64,000 nt of DNA, from the NCBI RefSeq assembly GCF_019654955.1, contig NZ_BPEV01000002.1:62001-126000 (forward strand), in the 5' to 3' direction. This document shows, piece by piece, positions 46,756 to 55,141 of the stretch. This DNA is from Shewanella sp. KT0246. GTDB lineage: Bacteria; Pseudomonadota; Gammaproteobacteria; Enterobacterales; Shewanellaceae. The position numbers were made by a program, and so were the translations under genes. Each line of letters begins with the position of its first letter. The first letter of the stretch is position 1. Under the pieces are notes generated by a model that saw only the letters and a program-made list of their open reading frames with translations, ran no database searches and was not told where the DNA came from.

Positions 46756-47151
46756 ATGGAAGGTTCTGATATTTCAGTAGAAATTGAGAGTGAAATAAAG
46801 AGAAGGAAAGTATATTCACGATTTGATTATATCCTAAATAATATACTTGTTTTTATTACAGTTATAGCAAGTTCTTTTGCTGGATTCTCACAGGTTTTCG
46901 AATATAAAAACTCAGCAGTAATAGCTGCGATTGCATCAATTCCGGCTTTTATACTTTTATTACAAAAAACATTTAAATGGGAACAGCGATCTGAATGGCA
47001 CTGGGATTATCGGAGAAGACTCATTTCAATTCATAGAGAGATGCGAGATCAAGGATTATCACCTTCTGATGCAAGTAAAAAGATAAATAAACTTGAAGAG
47101 CAGCTAGCAGGTAGTTTTCCGAGTTTGAACAGACCTGCTAGTAAGGAATAA
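46756..47151 (+). CDS. Two-helix membrane protein, SLATT-like
   Basis: 131 aa. Two hydrophobic helices (about 28-46 and 52-70) with a short turn are preceded by a charged helix (EIKRRKVYSRFDYIL) and followed by a long basic/aromatic cytoplasmic helix region (FKWEQRSEWHWDYRRRLISIHREMRDQG). This layout resembles SLATT domains, 2TM effectors in nucleotide-signal defence systems, but no cyclase or SLOG partner is adjacent. Codon use is AT-rich compared with neighbours, and it sits right after a repeat element, so recent acquisition is plausible. Confidence 0.6.
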   Translation: MEGSDISVEIESEIKRRKVYSRFDYILNNILVFITVIASSFAGFSQVFEYKNSAVIAAIASIPAFILLLQKTFKWEQRSEWHWDYRRRLISIHREMRDQGLSPSDASKKINKLEEQLAGSFPSLNRPASKE

Positions 47152-47245
47152 ACATATTAAAATGAATAACCTAAATCATTGAACCATCAATCGTTAATTT
47201 TCTGTTAAAGCTAGACAGCTTGAAGATTATCCAATAGGATTTAAA

Positions 47246-47261
47246 TGTGACTTAGATCACA
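47246..47261. promoter_or_regulatory. Perfect CRP operator
   Basis: TGTGA-CTTAGA-TCACA matches the CRP consensus in both half-sites. It is centred about 57 bp before the start codon of the exported protein at 47311. In Shewanella CRP activates many anaerobic respiration genes. Confidence 0.82.
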
Positions 47262-47310
47262 CTTTATTGGGCATTAATCAGTTCAAAGAAAATCGATGAT
47301 AGGAGTTTTT

Positions 47311-47727
47311 ATGAAGCATTTCTCTAATAGTCAGGGTGCTACTCGTCATGGAGAGAAAAGTCAGGTTGCAACTAATGACCTTTCTATGAATAACCTTTCT
47401 ATCAATAAAAAAGTCTTGATGAACTTATCTTTTGCTACATGTGTTTTAGTTGCTTCGATTTTCTTAGCATCAAGCGCTTCTGCAGCGGTTATCGAATGTA
47501 ATGATTGCTCTGCTGAGCAGCGAGATTCTTCTATCGCTCAACTAGAGACTGGCTCTGTTTTTGTGGTGGATTTTGTTAATAAAACCGTTGATAAGTATAT
47601 GATTAATGATGATGGTACTACTGAGGTATTGGATCCGACTCGAGCTGATGTGAGTAAACTTAATCAGCAATTTTCCCATCGTAAAACCTATTTACGCGAT
47701 CCAAAATATATAAGCGATAAGCGCTAG
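47311..47727 (+). CDS. Exported protein of unknown function with ECNDCS motif
   Basis: About 138 aa from the ATG at 47311 (AGGAG upstream). A long polar N-region (about 33 residues) precedes the hydrophobic signal core (MNLSFATCVLVASIFLASS) with cleavage near ASA-AVIE. The mature part opens with IECNDCSAEQRD, a CxxC pair that may form a disulfide or bind metal, followed by a short acidic/basic domain. A perfect CRP site lies upstream. Not recognised as any family. Confidence 0.7.
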   Translation: MKHFSNSQGATRHGEKSQVATNDLSMNNLSINKKVLMNLSFATCVLVASIFLASSASAAVIECNDCSAEQRDSSIAQLETGSVFVVDFVNKTVDKYMINDDGTTEVLDPTRADVSKLNQQFSHRKTYLRDPKYISDKR

Positions 47728-47732
47728 ACTGA

Positions 47733-47778
47733 ATATCGTTTATGCCGCACTTGGCTCGTATTTGTGCATAAACGATAT
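47733..47778. other. Perfect 13-bp inverted repeat with 20-base loop
   Basis: ATATCGTTTATGC (47733-47745) and GCATAAACGATAT (47766-47778) lie just after the exported-protein gene and before the convergent Tsx-like gene. No T-tract follows, so it may be a protein-binding or mRNA-stabilising element, or a bidirectional terminator of atypical form. Confidence 0.6.
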
Positions 47779-47822
47779 CCATATTTCAACTCAATATACT
47801 TTTGTCATTAAAACAGACCTGA

Positions 47823-48593
47823 TTAAAAGTGATATTTCACCAGTAAGTTAGTCACGCTTTGATCGGTATTAAAGCCTGAGCTGCTTTTAATGCCGTATTT
47901 ATTCTTCCAGTAGTCATACTCAATACCCACGTATAACGCGCTTTCTCGCATGCCGACTTGTTTACCCAAATCATATTTAAGCTGTGGGTTAAAATGGAAG
48001 TTTTTCTCGTAACTGCCGTCTGAATCTATTACCCAATCAATAAATCCATCAAACACAATAGTAGATTCGCCAACAGGCCAGCTCATTTTCCACACTGGAG
48101 TAATTTGCCATGTATCGCCATCACGGCCATCAGGTAAACGCTTATACATATTTAATTGGAAAAAATCGAAACCTGGAATCGCTAAATCAACGCCTGCGCC
48201 AATTAAGAATGATTCAACATCGCCTTCACCAAACTCCACGGTAGTCGCAATTAATACGTCTTTTACAAAACCCATTTCTACAGGTTTATCTAACATTTTA
48301 CTAAAGCTAAAACGTGGGGCGAATTCACCGTAATAGGTTGTCTCACCATTTAAAAAGTCTTCTTCACCATTATATTTAGTAAAGTCCACAAACATGAACA
48401 AGTCACCGATATTCCAGCCGCTGGCATGTTCATAAGTGATTGTTTGTTGTGTTTGAGGATTAACTTTAAAGTTATCGCCATAAAGATAAGACAGGCTATT
48501 GTCTTGCCAATGCAGTATCTCATTAGAAGTCGTGTCATTTGCTGCAACAAAAGGAGCCTGACAAAGCAGTATCAGGGCGAGCAAGCGTTTCAT
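47823..48593 (-). CDS. Outer-membrane nucleoside-specific channel, Tsx/OmpK-like
   Basis: About 256 aa from the ATG at 48593 (AAGGAC upstream), which gives a clean signal peptide ending VAA-ND. The mature protein is rich in alternating aromatic/polar beta strands and ends in the outer-membrane sorting signal YHF. 'LHWQDNSLSYLYG' near the start and 'ITYEHASGWNIGDLFMFVDF' are typical of the Tsx/OmpK family. It should form a 12-stranded barrel for nucleoside uptake. Transcribed alone, convergent with the CRP-linked gene. Confidence 0.85.
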   Translation of the reverse strand: MKRLLALILLCQAPFVAANDTTSNEILHWQDNSLSYLYGDNFKVNPQTQQTITYEHASGWNIGDLFMFVDFTKYNGEEDFLNGETTYYGEFAPRFSFSKMLDKPVEMGFVKDVLIATTVEFGEGDVESFLIGAGVDLAIPGFDFFQLNMYKRLPDGRDGDTWQITPVWKMSWPVGESTIVFDGFIDWVIDSDGSYEKNFHFNPQLKYDLGKQVGMRESALYVGIEYDYWKNKYGIKSSSGFNTDQSVTNLLVKYHF

Positions 48594-48955
48594 ATTAAGT
48601 CCTTGTAAATATAATATTTTGCAATATCGAATAGTTATGTTTATCAAAGGTAAAACATCGCGTAACCGACATTATTCTCTTAACAAAACAATGCTAACTA
48701 TTATGACAGTTTGTTTACAGTTAATTAAGCGTTAGATGTCCGCGTAAAGCGAAATGTTATTTTCCGTTTTAACCCCTTTCTGCTGATTTTAAATTCAATA
48801 AATAAGCCAAATGCATAAGTTATAAACAATTAAATGTAAATCCAAATTCACATTTAATTATTTTTATAATACCATTGCCAAAATTTCTACTCAAAAAATA
48901 AGTTACTTAACGTTAATCAGTGACGATTAAGCATATAAAGGGAGTTTAATAAAAG
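48594..48955. other. 362-bp AT-rich divergent intergenic region
   Basis: Divergent promoters of the Tsx-like gene and the PD40 gene must lie here. AT-rich with no motif that I can name; GGGAG precedes the downstream ATG. Confidence 0.35.
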
Positions 48956-49846
48956 ATGAAAAGTATCGTTATATTAATAACTTGCATAGCAGTTACTTCA
49001 AGCTTTTTTCCGCAACAGGATTTATACGCTGCGCCTTATCACTCTGCGTTAGCAAAAGATAAAGTGGTAGAGTTCGCGCCAGGCATTATTTCAACTAAAG
49101 CCAATTTTGAAATTAATACAGTGTTCAACAAGGCCGGTGATAATGTCATTTTTGCAAGATGTAAAGATGATTTTAGCCACTGCACTATGATGCAGTCATC
49201 GTTTGTATCAGGTGAATGGCAGCAACCAACTGCACTTGCAATATCAGGTGAATACTTAGATGCAGACCCTTATTACAGTGCTGATTACTCACAGCTATAC
49301 TTTGTGTCTAAAAGGCCATTAGAGGGTGAGCAAGAGGAAGCAAAAGAAGTCAATATATGGCGCTCAACGTGGAAAAATGATCAATGGCAGCAACCTGAGT
49401 ATCTTGATATTAATTCAGATGCCGCCGATCTATATCCATCACTGACAGACAAAGGCGAGCTCTACTTCCCTTCATTTAGAGACAATGGCAGACATATGTT
49501 TGTTGCCCAACCCAAAGGCAATGGATTTGCGACACCAGAACCTTTATCAAGTCATATTTATGGAGTGAACGGTAATATTGGCGACTCAGCAGTATCTCGA
49601 GACGGAAACACCATTGTTTTTAGTATCAAAGATCGCGAGGACAGCCGAGGTAAAGGCGATTTATACATCTCAAATCGTGTTAACGGTAAATGGACTATAG
49701 CGAATAGTTTAGGCGATAAAGTAAATACAGCAGATCATGAGTTTACGCCGATTATCTCCCCTAACGGCGAATATTTGTTCTTTACTCGAATTGAAAATGG
49801 CAGAGGTAATTTATATCAAATTAAGTTATCTGCATTAGACATTTAA
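48956..49846 (+). CDS. Exported PD40/TolB-type beta-propeller protein
   Basis: 296 aa with a signal peptide (cleavage near LYA-AP). At least four WD40-like/PD40 strands repeat the pattern 'DxxPxxSxDxxxLYFxS' (for example YYSADYSQLYFVSKRP, YPSLTDKGELYFPSFRD, AVSRDGNTIVFSIKD and IISPNGEYLFFTR). Such propellers are periplasmic binding or scaffold modules. Two Cys in ARCKDDFSHCTMM may form a disulfide. Partner unknown. Confidence 0.87.
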   Translation: MKSIVILITCIAVTSSFFPQQDLYAAPYHSALAKDKVVEFAPGIISTKANFEINTVFNKAGDNVIFARCKDDFSHCTMMQSSFVSGEWQQPTALAISGEYLDADPYYSADYSQLYFVSKRPLEGEQEEAKEVNIWRSTWKNDQWQQPEYLDINSDAADLYPSLTDKGELYFPSFRDNGRHMFVAQPKGNGFATPEPLSSHIYGVNGNIGDSAVSRDGNTIVFSIKDREDSRGKGDLYISNRVNGKWTIANSLGDKVNTADHEFTPIISPNGEYLFFTRIENGRGNLYQIKLSALDI

Positions 49847-50198
49847 GCAATAATAATCAGCAAGGGCGCTGCCCTTGCTGTATTCAAATAGCTGTTCCCT
49901 TTTATTTTTCCCTTTGCCTTCACTTCCACCTCAAAGTGATCTATTTGGCCTGAATAACACTATTGTAATTAAGCGGTTTATTAAAAGAGTGCTCAAGCCG
50001 ACTCAAGCATCTACTGAAGTTAAATAATGCTAAAAGCTCATGCTTACACTTATCATTATTTAAGCAATGATTTAAATACCTCTTATACTCATTACATTAA
50101 TACGTTTTTTCAGCGCAACAACAGGCTAACTATTTAACTCATCAACCTAACAGAAAGATTTAAAAAGCCACTCCATTAACCTAGATTACGGACAAACA
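49847..50198. other. Intergenic region with weak terminator before napC-like gene
   Basis: CAGCAAGGGC-GCT-GCCCTTGCTG (49858-49880) is a perfect 10-bp hairpin just after the PD40 gene, but the following T-tract is weak. The rest is AT-rich and contains the promoter of the cytochrome gene; nothing else recognised. Confidence 0.5.
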
Positions 50199-50786
50199 AT
50201 GGAAAAATTAAAAGCATTATTAAATACAGTTTGGCAAGTAATCAAAAAGCCCAGTGTGCATTACAGCTTAGGTTTTTTGGTCATTGGTGGTTTTATTGCG
50301 GGGATCGTATTTTGGGGGGCATTTAATACCGCTCTTGAAATGTCGAGTACCGAAGAGTTTTGCAGTAGTTGTCATCAAAATGTTTATGAAGAAATGAAGC
50401 CCACGATTCATTACACCAATCGTAGCGGCGTGCGAGCCACTTGTCATGACTGCCATGTTCCCCATAAATGGACCGATAAAATTGCCCGTAAAATGCAAGC
50501 GTCTAAAGAGATTTGGGCACACCTTGTCGGCTCGATTAATACGCCAGAGAAGTTTGAAGCTAAACGACGTGAGCTTGCCGAACATGAGTGGCGCCGTTTA
50601 AAAGCAAATAATTCATTAGAATGCAGAAATTGTCATGAATTTGATTATATGGATTTCACCCGACAATCTGAGCGGGCAGCAAAAATGCATTCAACCTACT
50701 TAGAAAGTGGTGAGCAGACCTGTATTGATTGTCATAAAGGGATTGCGCATCATCTGCCTGACATGGCTGGAGTTGAAGGCTTTTAA
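50199..50786 (+). CDS. napC: NapC/NirT-family tetraheme quinol dehydrogenase
   Basis: 195 aa. One N-terminal membrane helix (about 22-45) anchors a periplasmic domain with four heme-binding motifs: CSSCH, CHDCH, CRNCH and CIDCH. '[13 protein letters not shown]' and '[24 protein letters not shown]' are NapC-like and distinct from the CymA version. It passes electrons from menaquinol/ubiquinol to periplasmic reductases. No nap, tor or nrf genes flank it, so it is an orphan; a role as a general quinol oxidase is possible. Confidence 0.9.
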   Translation: MEKLKALLNTVWQVIKKPSVHYSLGFLVIGGFIAGIVFWGAFNTALEMSSTEEFCSSCHQNVYEEMKPTIHYTNRSGVRATCHDCHVPHKWTDKIARKMQASKEIWAHLVGSINTPEKFEAKRRELAEHEWRRLKANNSLECRNCHEFDYMDFTRQSERAAKMHSTYLESGEQTCIDCHKGIAHHLPDMAGVEGF

Positions 50787-50874
50787 ATAGGTTGAGCAGT
50801 CATAAAATGACTTATATAAAATGACTGGTATAAATAACTGGCATTATCTTGCGTTACTTTAACGTTAATCTATT

Positions 50875-51001
50875 AAGGCTTTAACTTTCAAAGCCTTAAA
50901 TAGTTAAAGCCTTAAATAGTCAAAGCCTAATTGAGTCAACATAATTAGTTTTTCAACTAACAAGCTTTTCAGTAATTAGCTTTTCTATGATTAGCTTTTC
51001 A
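50875..51001. repeat. Short imperfect tandem words after napC
   Basis: AAAGCCTTAAATAGT-type units recur three times (about 50877-50930), and ATTAGCTTTTC-type units recur near 50967-51000, partly within the end of the HopJ gene. They look like slippage-derived sequence. Confidence 0.55.
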
Positions 51002-51341
51002 AAAGCAGCGGCGTTCCAGTAAAACGAATACCAGCCCATCCATGTTGCATAAACTGGCGAATATTCTGATGGTCCGCACCTTGAGGCGTGGCTAACACAT
51101 CTTGGTAGTATTGGCCGAAAAGCTTAAGCGTTTGCGATTCCGACAATTGATGTCGCATTGCAAATGAAAACACTTTGCAAGATCCTAAGTTTTGTTCTGC
51201 ACTGTTTTGCTGCTGGCCATTACTAAATGCAGTCGGAGTAAACTCATAATACATGTCGATGATCGCCATTGTATCTTCAAAACGGCGCTCGCCTTGGCGA
51301 TCAATACCGCTAATAAAACGGACTAACTCTGCTTGATGCAT
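50991..51341 (-). CDS. HopJ-type protein
   Basis: 116 aa beginning MHQAELVRFISGIDRQGERRFEDTMAIIDMYYEFTPTAFSNG, matching the HopJ 'type III effector' family. 'GSCKVFSFAMRHQLSESQTLKLFGQYY' and 'NIRQFMQHGWAGIRF' are the other conserved parts. The name is historical: in marine gammaproteobacteria without type III secretion it is a small soluble protein of unknown role. It follows the cupin gene by about 98 bp on the same strand. Confidence 0.87.
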   Translation of the reverse strand: MHQAELVRFISGIDRQGERRFEDTMAIIDMYYEFTPTAFSNGQQQNSAEQNLGSCKVFSFAMRHQLSESQTLKLFGQYYQDVLATPQGADHQNIRQFMQHGWAGIRFTGTPLLLKS

Positions 51342-51439
51342 TAACGCTTCCTTATAAAGTTGGTTAACTTCATTGTATTCGTCATTGAATTAACTGCAGC
51401 TTAAAAGGAGGCAATAACAAGGTCAATTGAAACATTTTC

Positions 51440-52102
51440 TTATTCATCAGTGTTTAAATGACCAACTTTAACTAGGATAACGGTGTCTTGCTCAACATAC
51501 GGATTATGCTGGCTTAAATGCGGGCTTCTAATCCAACTTCCAGCTGGATACCGTCCATGCTCATCGATAAATTCACCGCTAATCACGTATACTTCTTCTC
51601 CGCCAAAATGACGGTGGGACTGAAATTGACACCCCGCAGGCCAAAAGACTAAAGCGGTAGATTCAGTTAAATGTTGATGCAACCGCATGACCTGTAATTC
51701 GCCTTGGCCAGGTAACCAATCTGTATTACGGGTATCAACTCTGACTTGCTCTTTATCACTTGGTAAAAATTGATGTAACTTTACTAATAACTCACAGCCT
51801 TGCTCGCTAAAAGGGGCATGACTAAAACCTTCAGGATTACGAATATACGTGCCAGCAGGATAGTCACCTGTTTCATCTGAAAATATCCCTGACAATACAA
51901 AGATTTCTTCACCTAATGGGTGTGGGTGAGATTTGAAATTTGCGCCAGCATCATACTTAACCACACTGGTAGCATGACCGCGCTCGGCTTCCTCGCGAGC
52001 CAAACGTTTACGCCATACGCCTTTAGCTGGGCTTTTATCCCAATTCAGCTCATGAGTATTTACCACCACCCTTTGAGTGAAATCCATATTGATAGTATCC
52101 AT
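51440..52102 (-). CDS. Double-cupin protein, ChrR-like
   Basis: 220 aa with two cupin modules: 'AGANFKSHPHPLGEEIFVLSGIFSDETGDYPAGTY' and 'AGCQFQSHRHFGGEEVYVISGEFIDEHGRYPAGSW'. Each carries the HxH...E metal motif. These are the ChrR cupin signatures, but the zinc-binding anti-sigma domain of ChrR is missing, so this is a cupin-only relative. Likely a metal-binding enzyme or sensor for peroxide/singlet oxygen damage (inference). Starts at 52102; a second ATG at 52087 is possible. Confidence 0.85.
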   Translation of the reverse strand: MDTINMDFTQRVVVNTHELNWDKSPAKGVWRKRLAREEAERGHATSVVKYDAGANFKSHPHPLGEEIFVLSGIFSDETGDYPAGTYIRNPEGFSHAPFSEQGCELLVKLHQFLPSDKEQVRVDTRNTDWLPGQGELQVMRLHQHLTESTALVFWPAGCQFQSHRHFGGEEVYVISGEFIDEHGRYPAGSWIRSPHLSQHNPYVEQDTVILVKVGHLNTDE

Positions 52103-52227
52103 TGCACCACGACTCTTCGTTATTGCTTAATGGCAACATCATAGGCTGAAACACCGCTAAAACCTAGTGGGCACAAAACCGTACACTAGGTACTTTTTGG
52201 TACTATTTAGTGATTCATAAGATAAAA

Positions 52228-52262
52228 AATAAAAAGCCTGTTCAATAAGTTGAACAGGCTTT
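52228..52262 (-). terminator. Terminator of the cytochrome c peroxidase gene
   Basis: AAGCCTGTTCAA-TAAG-TTGAACAGGCTT is a perfect 12-bp stem; on the minus strand it is followed by TTTTATTTTTT. It lies about 55 bp after the peroxidase stop. Confidence 0.9.
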
Positions 52263-52316
52263 GCTAGGGGAAGTACAACAATCATCAATTAAGCGATGAA
52301 ACTAATTGAAAATACC

Positions 52317-53306
52317 TTACTTGAACGGCACTGGGCGTGGCGTATTTTCATTTGAAGGCGGTAAAATCGGTAACATGATTTGCGGCTGGTCACCGGTTAA
52401 GCTCTTTAAGAAATCAACCATTTGCTTGGTTTCTTTTTCGCTCATTTCCTGACCTAATTGGATATCAGCCATGGTGTTAACCGCTTCTTCAAGTGTCCAA
52501 ACACTACCGTCGTGGAAGTATGGATAGGTCAGCTCAATATTACGTAGTGTTGGTACTTTAAAGACGAACTTATCCGCTTCTTTACCTGTTACGCCTTTAC
52601 GGCCAACGGCTGGGTTATCGGTATGGAATGGTTTAACTAAGCCCATTTTCATGTACATAGTACCACCAACAGCAGGACCGTTATGACAAGCTACACAGCC
52701 TTTATCTTTAAATAATTGATAACCCGCTTGAACGTCGGCTGTAATGGCTTTCTTATCGCCTTCTAAATACTTATCAAATGGGCTGTTTGGTGTTACTAAC
52801 GTTTTTTCAAATACCGCAATGGCGTCTGTAATTCTGTCGATATTAACTTCTTCAGAACCATAAATTGCTTTAAAACGTTCAACATAGCCAGGCATTGAAG
52901 CAATAGTACCAACAGCGAGTTCATGGGTATAACCCATTTCTTTAGGGTTATCGATAGGACCCGCAGCTTGCTCTTTTAAAGTTGCCGCTCGACCATCCCA
53001 AAACTGCGCCAACATGTAATCAGCATTTAATACTGTAGGCGAGTTAATTGGGCCTTCTTGCCACTCATGACCGATAGACGTTGGCAATGCATCCACACCA
53101 CCTAACGATAAGTTATGGCAAGAGTTACAAGAAATAAAACCAGACATAGATAAACGTGGTTCAAAGAACAACATTTTACCCAATTCTACTTTTTCAGGTT
53201 CGGTGATAACAGCAGGTTTAATCACCTCAATTGGCTCACTTGCTTGAGCTGTAGAAATTGAACAAATTGAAGCAATAATAAAAGCAACAGAGGTTAGCTT
53301 GAACAT
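52317..53306 (-). CDS. ccpA: Diheme cytochrome c peroxidase
   Basis: 329 aa with a Sec signal peptide (cleavage near AQA-SEP). Two heme-binding sites, CNSCH and CVACH, and 'FFEPRLSMSG', 'QFWDGRAATLKEQAAGPIDNPKEMG' and 'NIELTYPYFHDGSVWTLEEAV' are the bacterial CCP/MauG blocks. It reduces hydrogen peroxide in the periplasm with electrons from cytochrome c. A half-matched CRP site (TGTGATCT) lies about 220 bp upstream at 53520-53540. Confidence 0.94.
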   Translation of the reverse strand: MFKLTSVAFIIASICSISTAQASEPIEVIKPAVITEPEKVELGKMLFFEPRLSMSGFISCNSCHNLSLGGVDALPTSIGHEWQEGPINSPTVLNADYMLAQFWDGRAATLKEQAAGPIDNPKEMGYTHELAVGTIASMPGYVERFKAIYGSEEVNIDRITDAIAVFEKTLVTPNSPFDKYLEGDKKAITADVQAGYQLFKDKGCVACHNGPAVGGTMYMKMGLVKPFHTDNPAVGRKGVTGKEADKFVFKVPTLRNIELTYPYFHDGSVWTLEEAVNTMADIQLGQEMSEKETKQMVDFLKSLTGDQPQIMLPILPPSNENTPRPVPFK

Positions 53307-53761
53307 AACGAATAACCTTTTAAAGTTTGTGGTTTAATTGCAGCTATCTTATCCTCGCTTTTTTAAGAGATAAAATGACAAAATCCGATTGACTCCATCG
53401 CAGATTTGGATGATAAAAACGAGACTTAAATCACTGTTATTTTTAGCAAATAAGATAGGTTAACCACATAACAGATTAGCCATCAGCTCCACATCAAAAA
53501 TACCGATTACAACCAGAATAGATCACACTATTTTGTATCAAAAAATCGTCTTTTCCAGTTACACTCTTCCCTGTAAATGTCCAGTTCCTATCTATACAAG
53601 CAGAAGTTATTTGTGTTGTGTACACTCGAATTGAAAAAAGCGATTAATTTAACCACAATTAACTATGTGAATAACTATGCTAGAGTTAAGTGATACCAAT
53701 GGAATAATGAGCTTTTTGAAGACATTAGTCGTCAGGAGGCCGACAGGAAGGCTGCCACTAA
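53307..53761. other. 455-bp divergent region before the AAA-MscS genes
   Basis: Divergent promoter region for the peroxidase and AAA genes. It carries a one-sided CRP-like element near 53530 and AT-rich DNA; AGGAAGG occurs 13 bases before the AAA start codon. No gene is seen. Confidence 0.4.
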
Positions 53762-55132
53762 ATGGATGTTCAATTTCCTCTCGTTGCTAAAGCATGGCAA
53801 ACGATCAAAAGCTTACTATCAGGGCAAGCTCCTATAAGCTCAGATAGTGATAGTATTGAAGGAAAACTATCACTCAAAGAAATCACTCAACTTTATCCTC
53901 GTAATAAACCAATCGCATCAGAAGTAGAAAAAAGTCTGCTTTATAATCCAATAAGACCCGATCGCCAGTTTCGAACAGACTCGACTTTCATATCCAGTAC
54001 TGAGCCAACTGCAGAACTAAGCTCAGAATTAAGCTCAGAATTAAGCGCAGACATAGGCTCAGATCAACACCTTCAAAAATTATCAGAGCAAACGAACCAG
54101 AATTTGGTTACAAGATCATTGGCATATGACAGTCTTTTTATTGGCCGAGATATTCAACGACAAAAAGTCATTGATGCGATAACGCGCTGGCAAAACAACA
54201 AAGGTGAGTTAACCGCAGTCATAGGCCCATTTGGATCTGGTGTGAGCTCATTTCTGAATCAATTTCATTACCAGTACCATTTAACAGAGCCTGTCACTTA
54301 TTTAAGCTTCTATCATGCAGCACTATCCACTAAAGAGGCCATCGCAAACCTGTGCTATTGCTTCAACATAACCGATGAACCTAAATCGATCACTGCGGCT
54401 ATTTCACTGATTAACCAGCAAGACTCACATATCATTATTATTGATGATCTTCACAAACTGATGTTGAGAATGATGGGAAATTACCAAGCCTTAGTGACGT
54501 TCGCCACTGTGATTATGGAAACGAGGCAACAGCATTGCTGGATATTAGGTTGCGAAACTTATGTATGGCATCGTTTATCGTCGCAATACTCCATCACTAA
54601 CTTTGTCAAAACGATCATCAGATTAGACTATTTTTCTTTGCTAGAGCTTAGGGATGTAATTCAATGTAAAACCACTAATATTGGCCTGATATTAACCCAC
54701 GATGGCAATGAAGATGCTGAAAAAACAGCATTTGAACAACTCACTAAGCAGCTACATCAAGTCAGTGGCGGTCATAGTAAATTGGCCTGTGTGTTACTGT
54801 TTAATGCGTTAACTGAAGACCCAAACCACCCGTTAAGCATTGAACCTATTTGCACGCCCGATACCACCACACTTAAACAATGTTCAGATGAAGACTTATT
54901 TAGTTTAGCGGAGCTATACGTCCATGGCGGTTTGCGTATATTCCAGCACGCCGAGATATTTGCCACCAGTGTTGAACAAAGCTCTTTAAAACTTGAGTAC
55001 CTATCACGGCAAGGATTGCTGAAGGCACATTATTCGAAACAAGATTTTGCCCAGCATAATTATGTTATCACCCCCACGTTAACTCGACTTATTGCGACCC
55101 ATTTAGTCAACCACAACAAGCTTTATTTGTAG
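53762..55132 (+). CDS. AAA/P-loop-like protein with degenerate Walker A, paired with MscS channel
   Basis: 456 aa. Residues 1-115 are a polar region with a Ser/Glu repeat (AELSSELSSELSADIGSD). A P-loop-like GPFGSGVSSF near 155-165 has Val where the catalytic Lys should be, while Walker B is good (HIIIIDDLHKL near 230). 'IGRDIQRQKVIDAITRW' resembles the start of an STAND/ORC-like ATPase domain. A C-terminal region looks like a winged-helix/lid region. No signal peptide or membrane helix. The next gene, an MscS channel, begins 9 bp after its stop, so the two are probably one functional unit. Confidence 0.75.
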   Translation: MDVQFPLVAKAWQTIKSLLSGQAPISSDSDSIEGKLSLKEITQLYPRNKPIASEVEKSLLYNPIRPDRQFRTDSTFISSTEPTAELSSELSSELSADIGSDQHLQKLSEQTNQNLVTRSLAYDSLFIGRDIQRQKVIDAITRWQNNKGELTAVIGPFGSGVSSFLNQFHYQYHLTEPVTYLSFYHAALSTKEAIANLCYCFNITDEPKSITAAISLINQQDSHIIIIDDLHKLMLRMMGNYQALVTFATVIMETRQQHCWILGCETYVWHRLSSQYSITNFVKTIIRLDYFSLLELRDVIQCKTTNIGLILTHDGNEDAEKTAFEQLTKQLHQVSGGHSKLACVLLFNALTEDPNHPLSIEPICTPDTTTLKQCSDEDLFSLAELYVHGGLRIFQHAEIFATSVEQSSLKLEYLSRQGLLKAHYSKQDFAQHNYVITPTLTRLIATHLVNHNKLYL

Positions 55133-55141
55133 GAGCGCAAC

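Noticed and set aside
50991-51341. HopJ as evidence for a type III secretion system
   Set aside because: The family name is historical; no secretion genes are present and homologs occur in free-living bacteria.
53520-53545. Possible CRP/FNR site upstream of cytochrome c peroxidase
   Set aside because: Only one half-site (TGTGATCT) is good; the other half does not match, and the distance to the start is about 220 bp.
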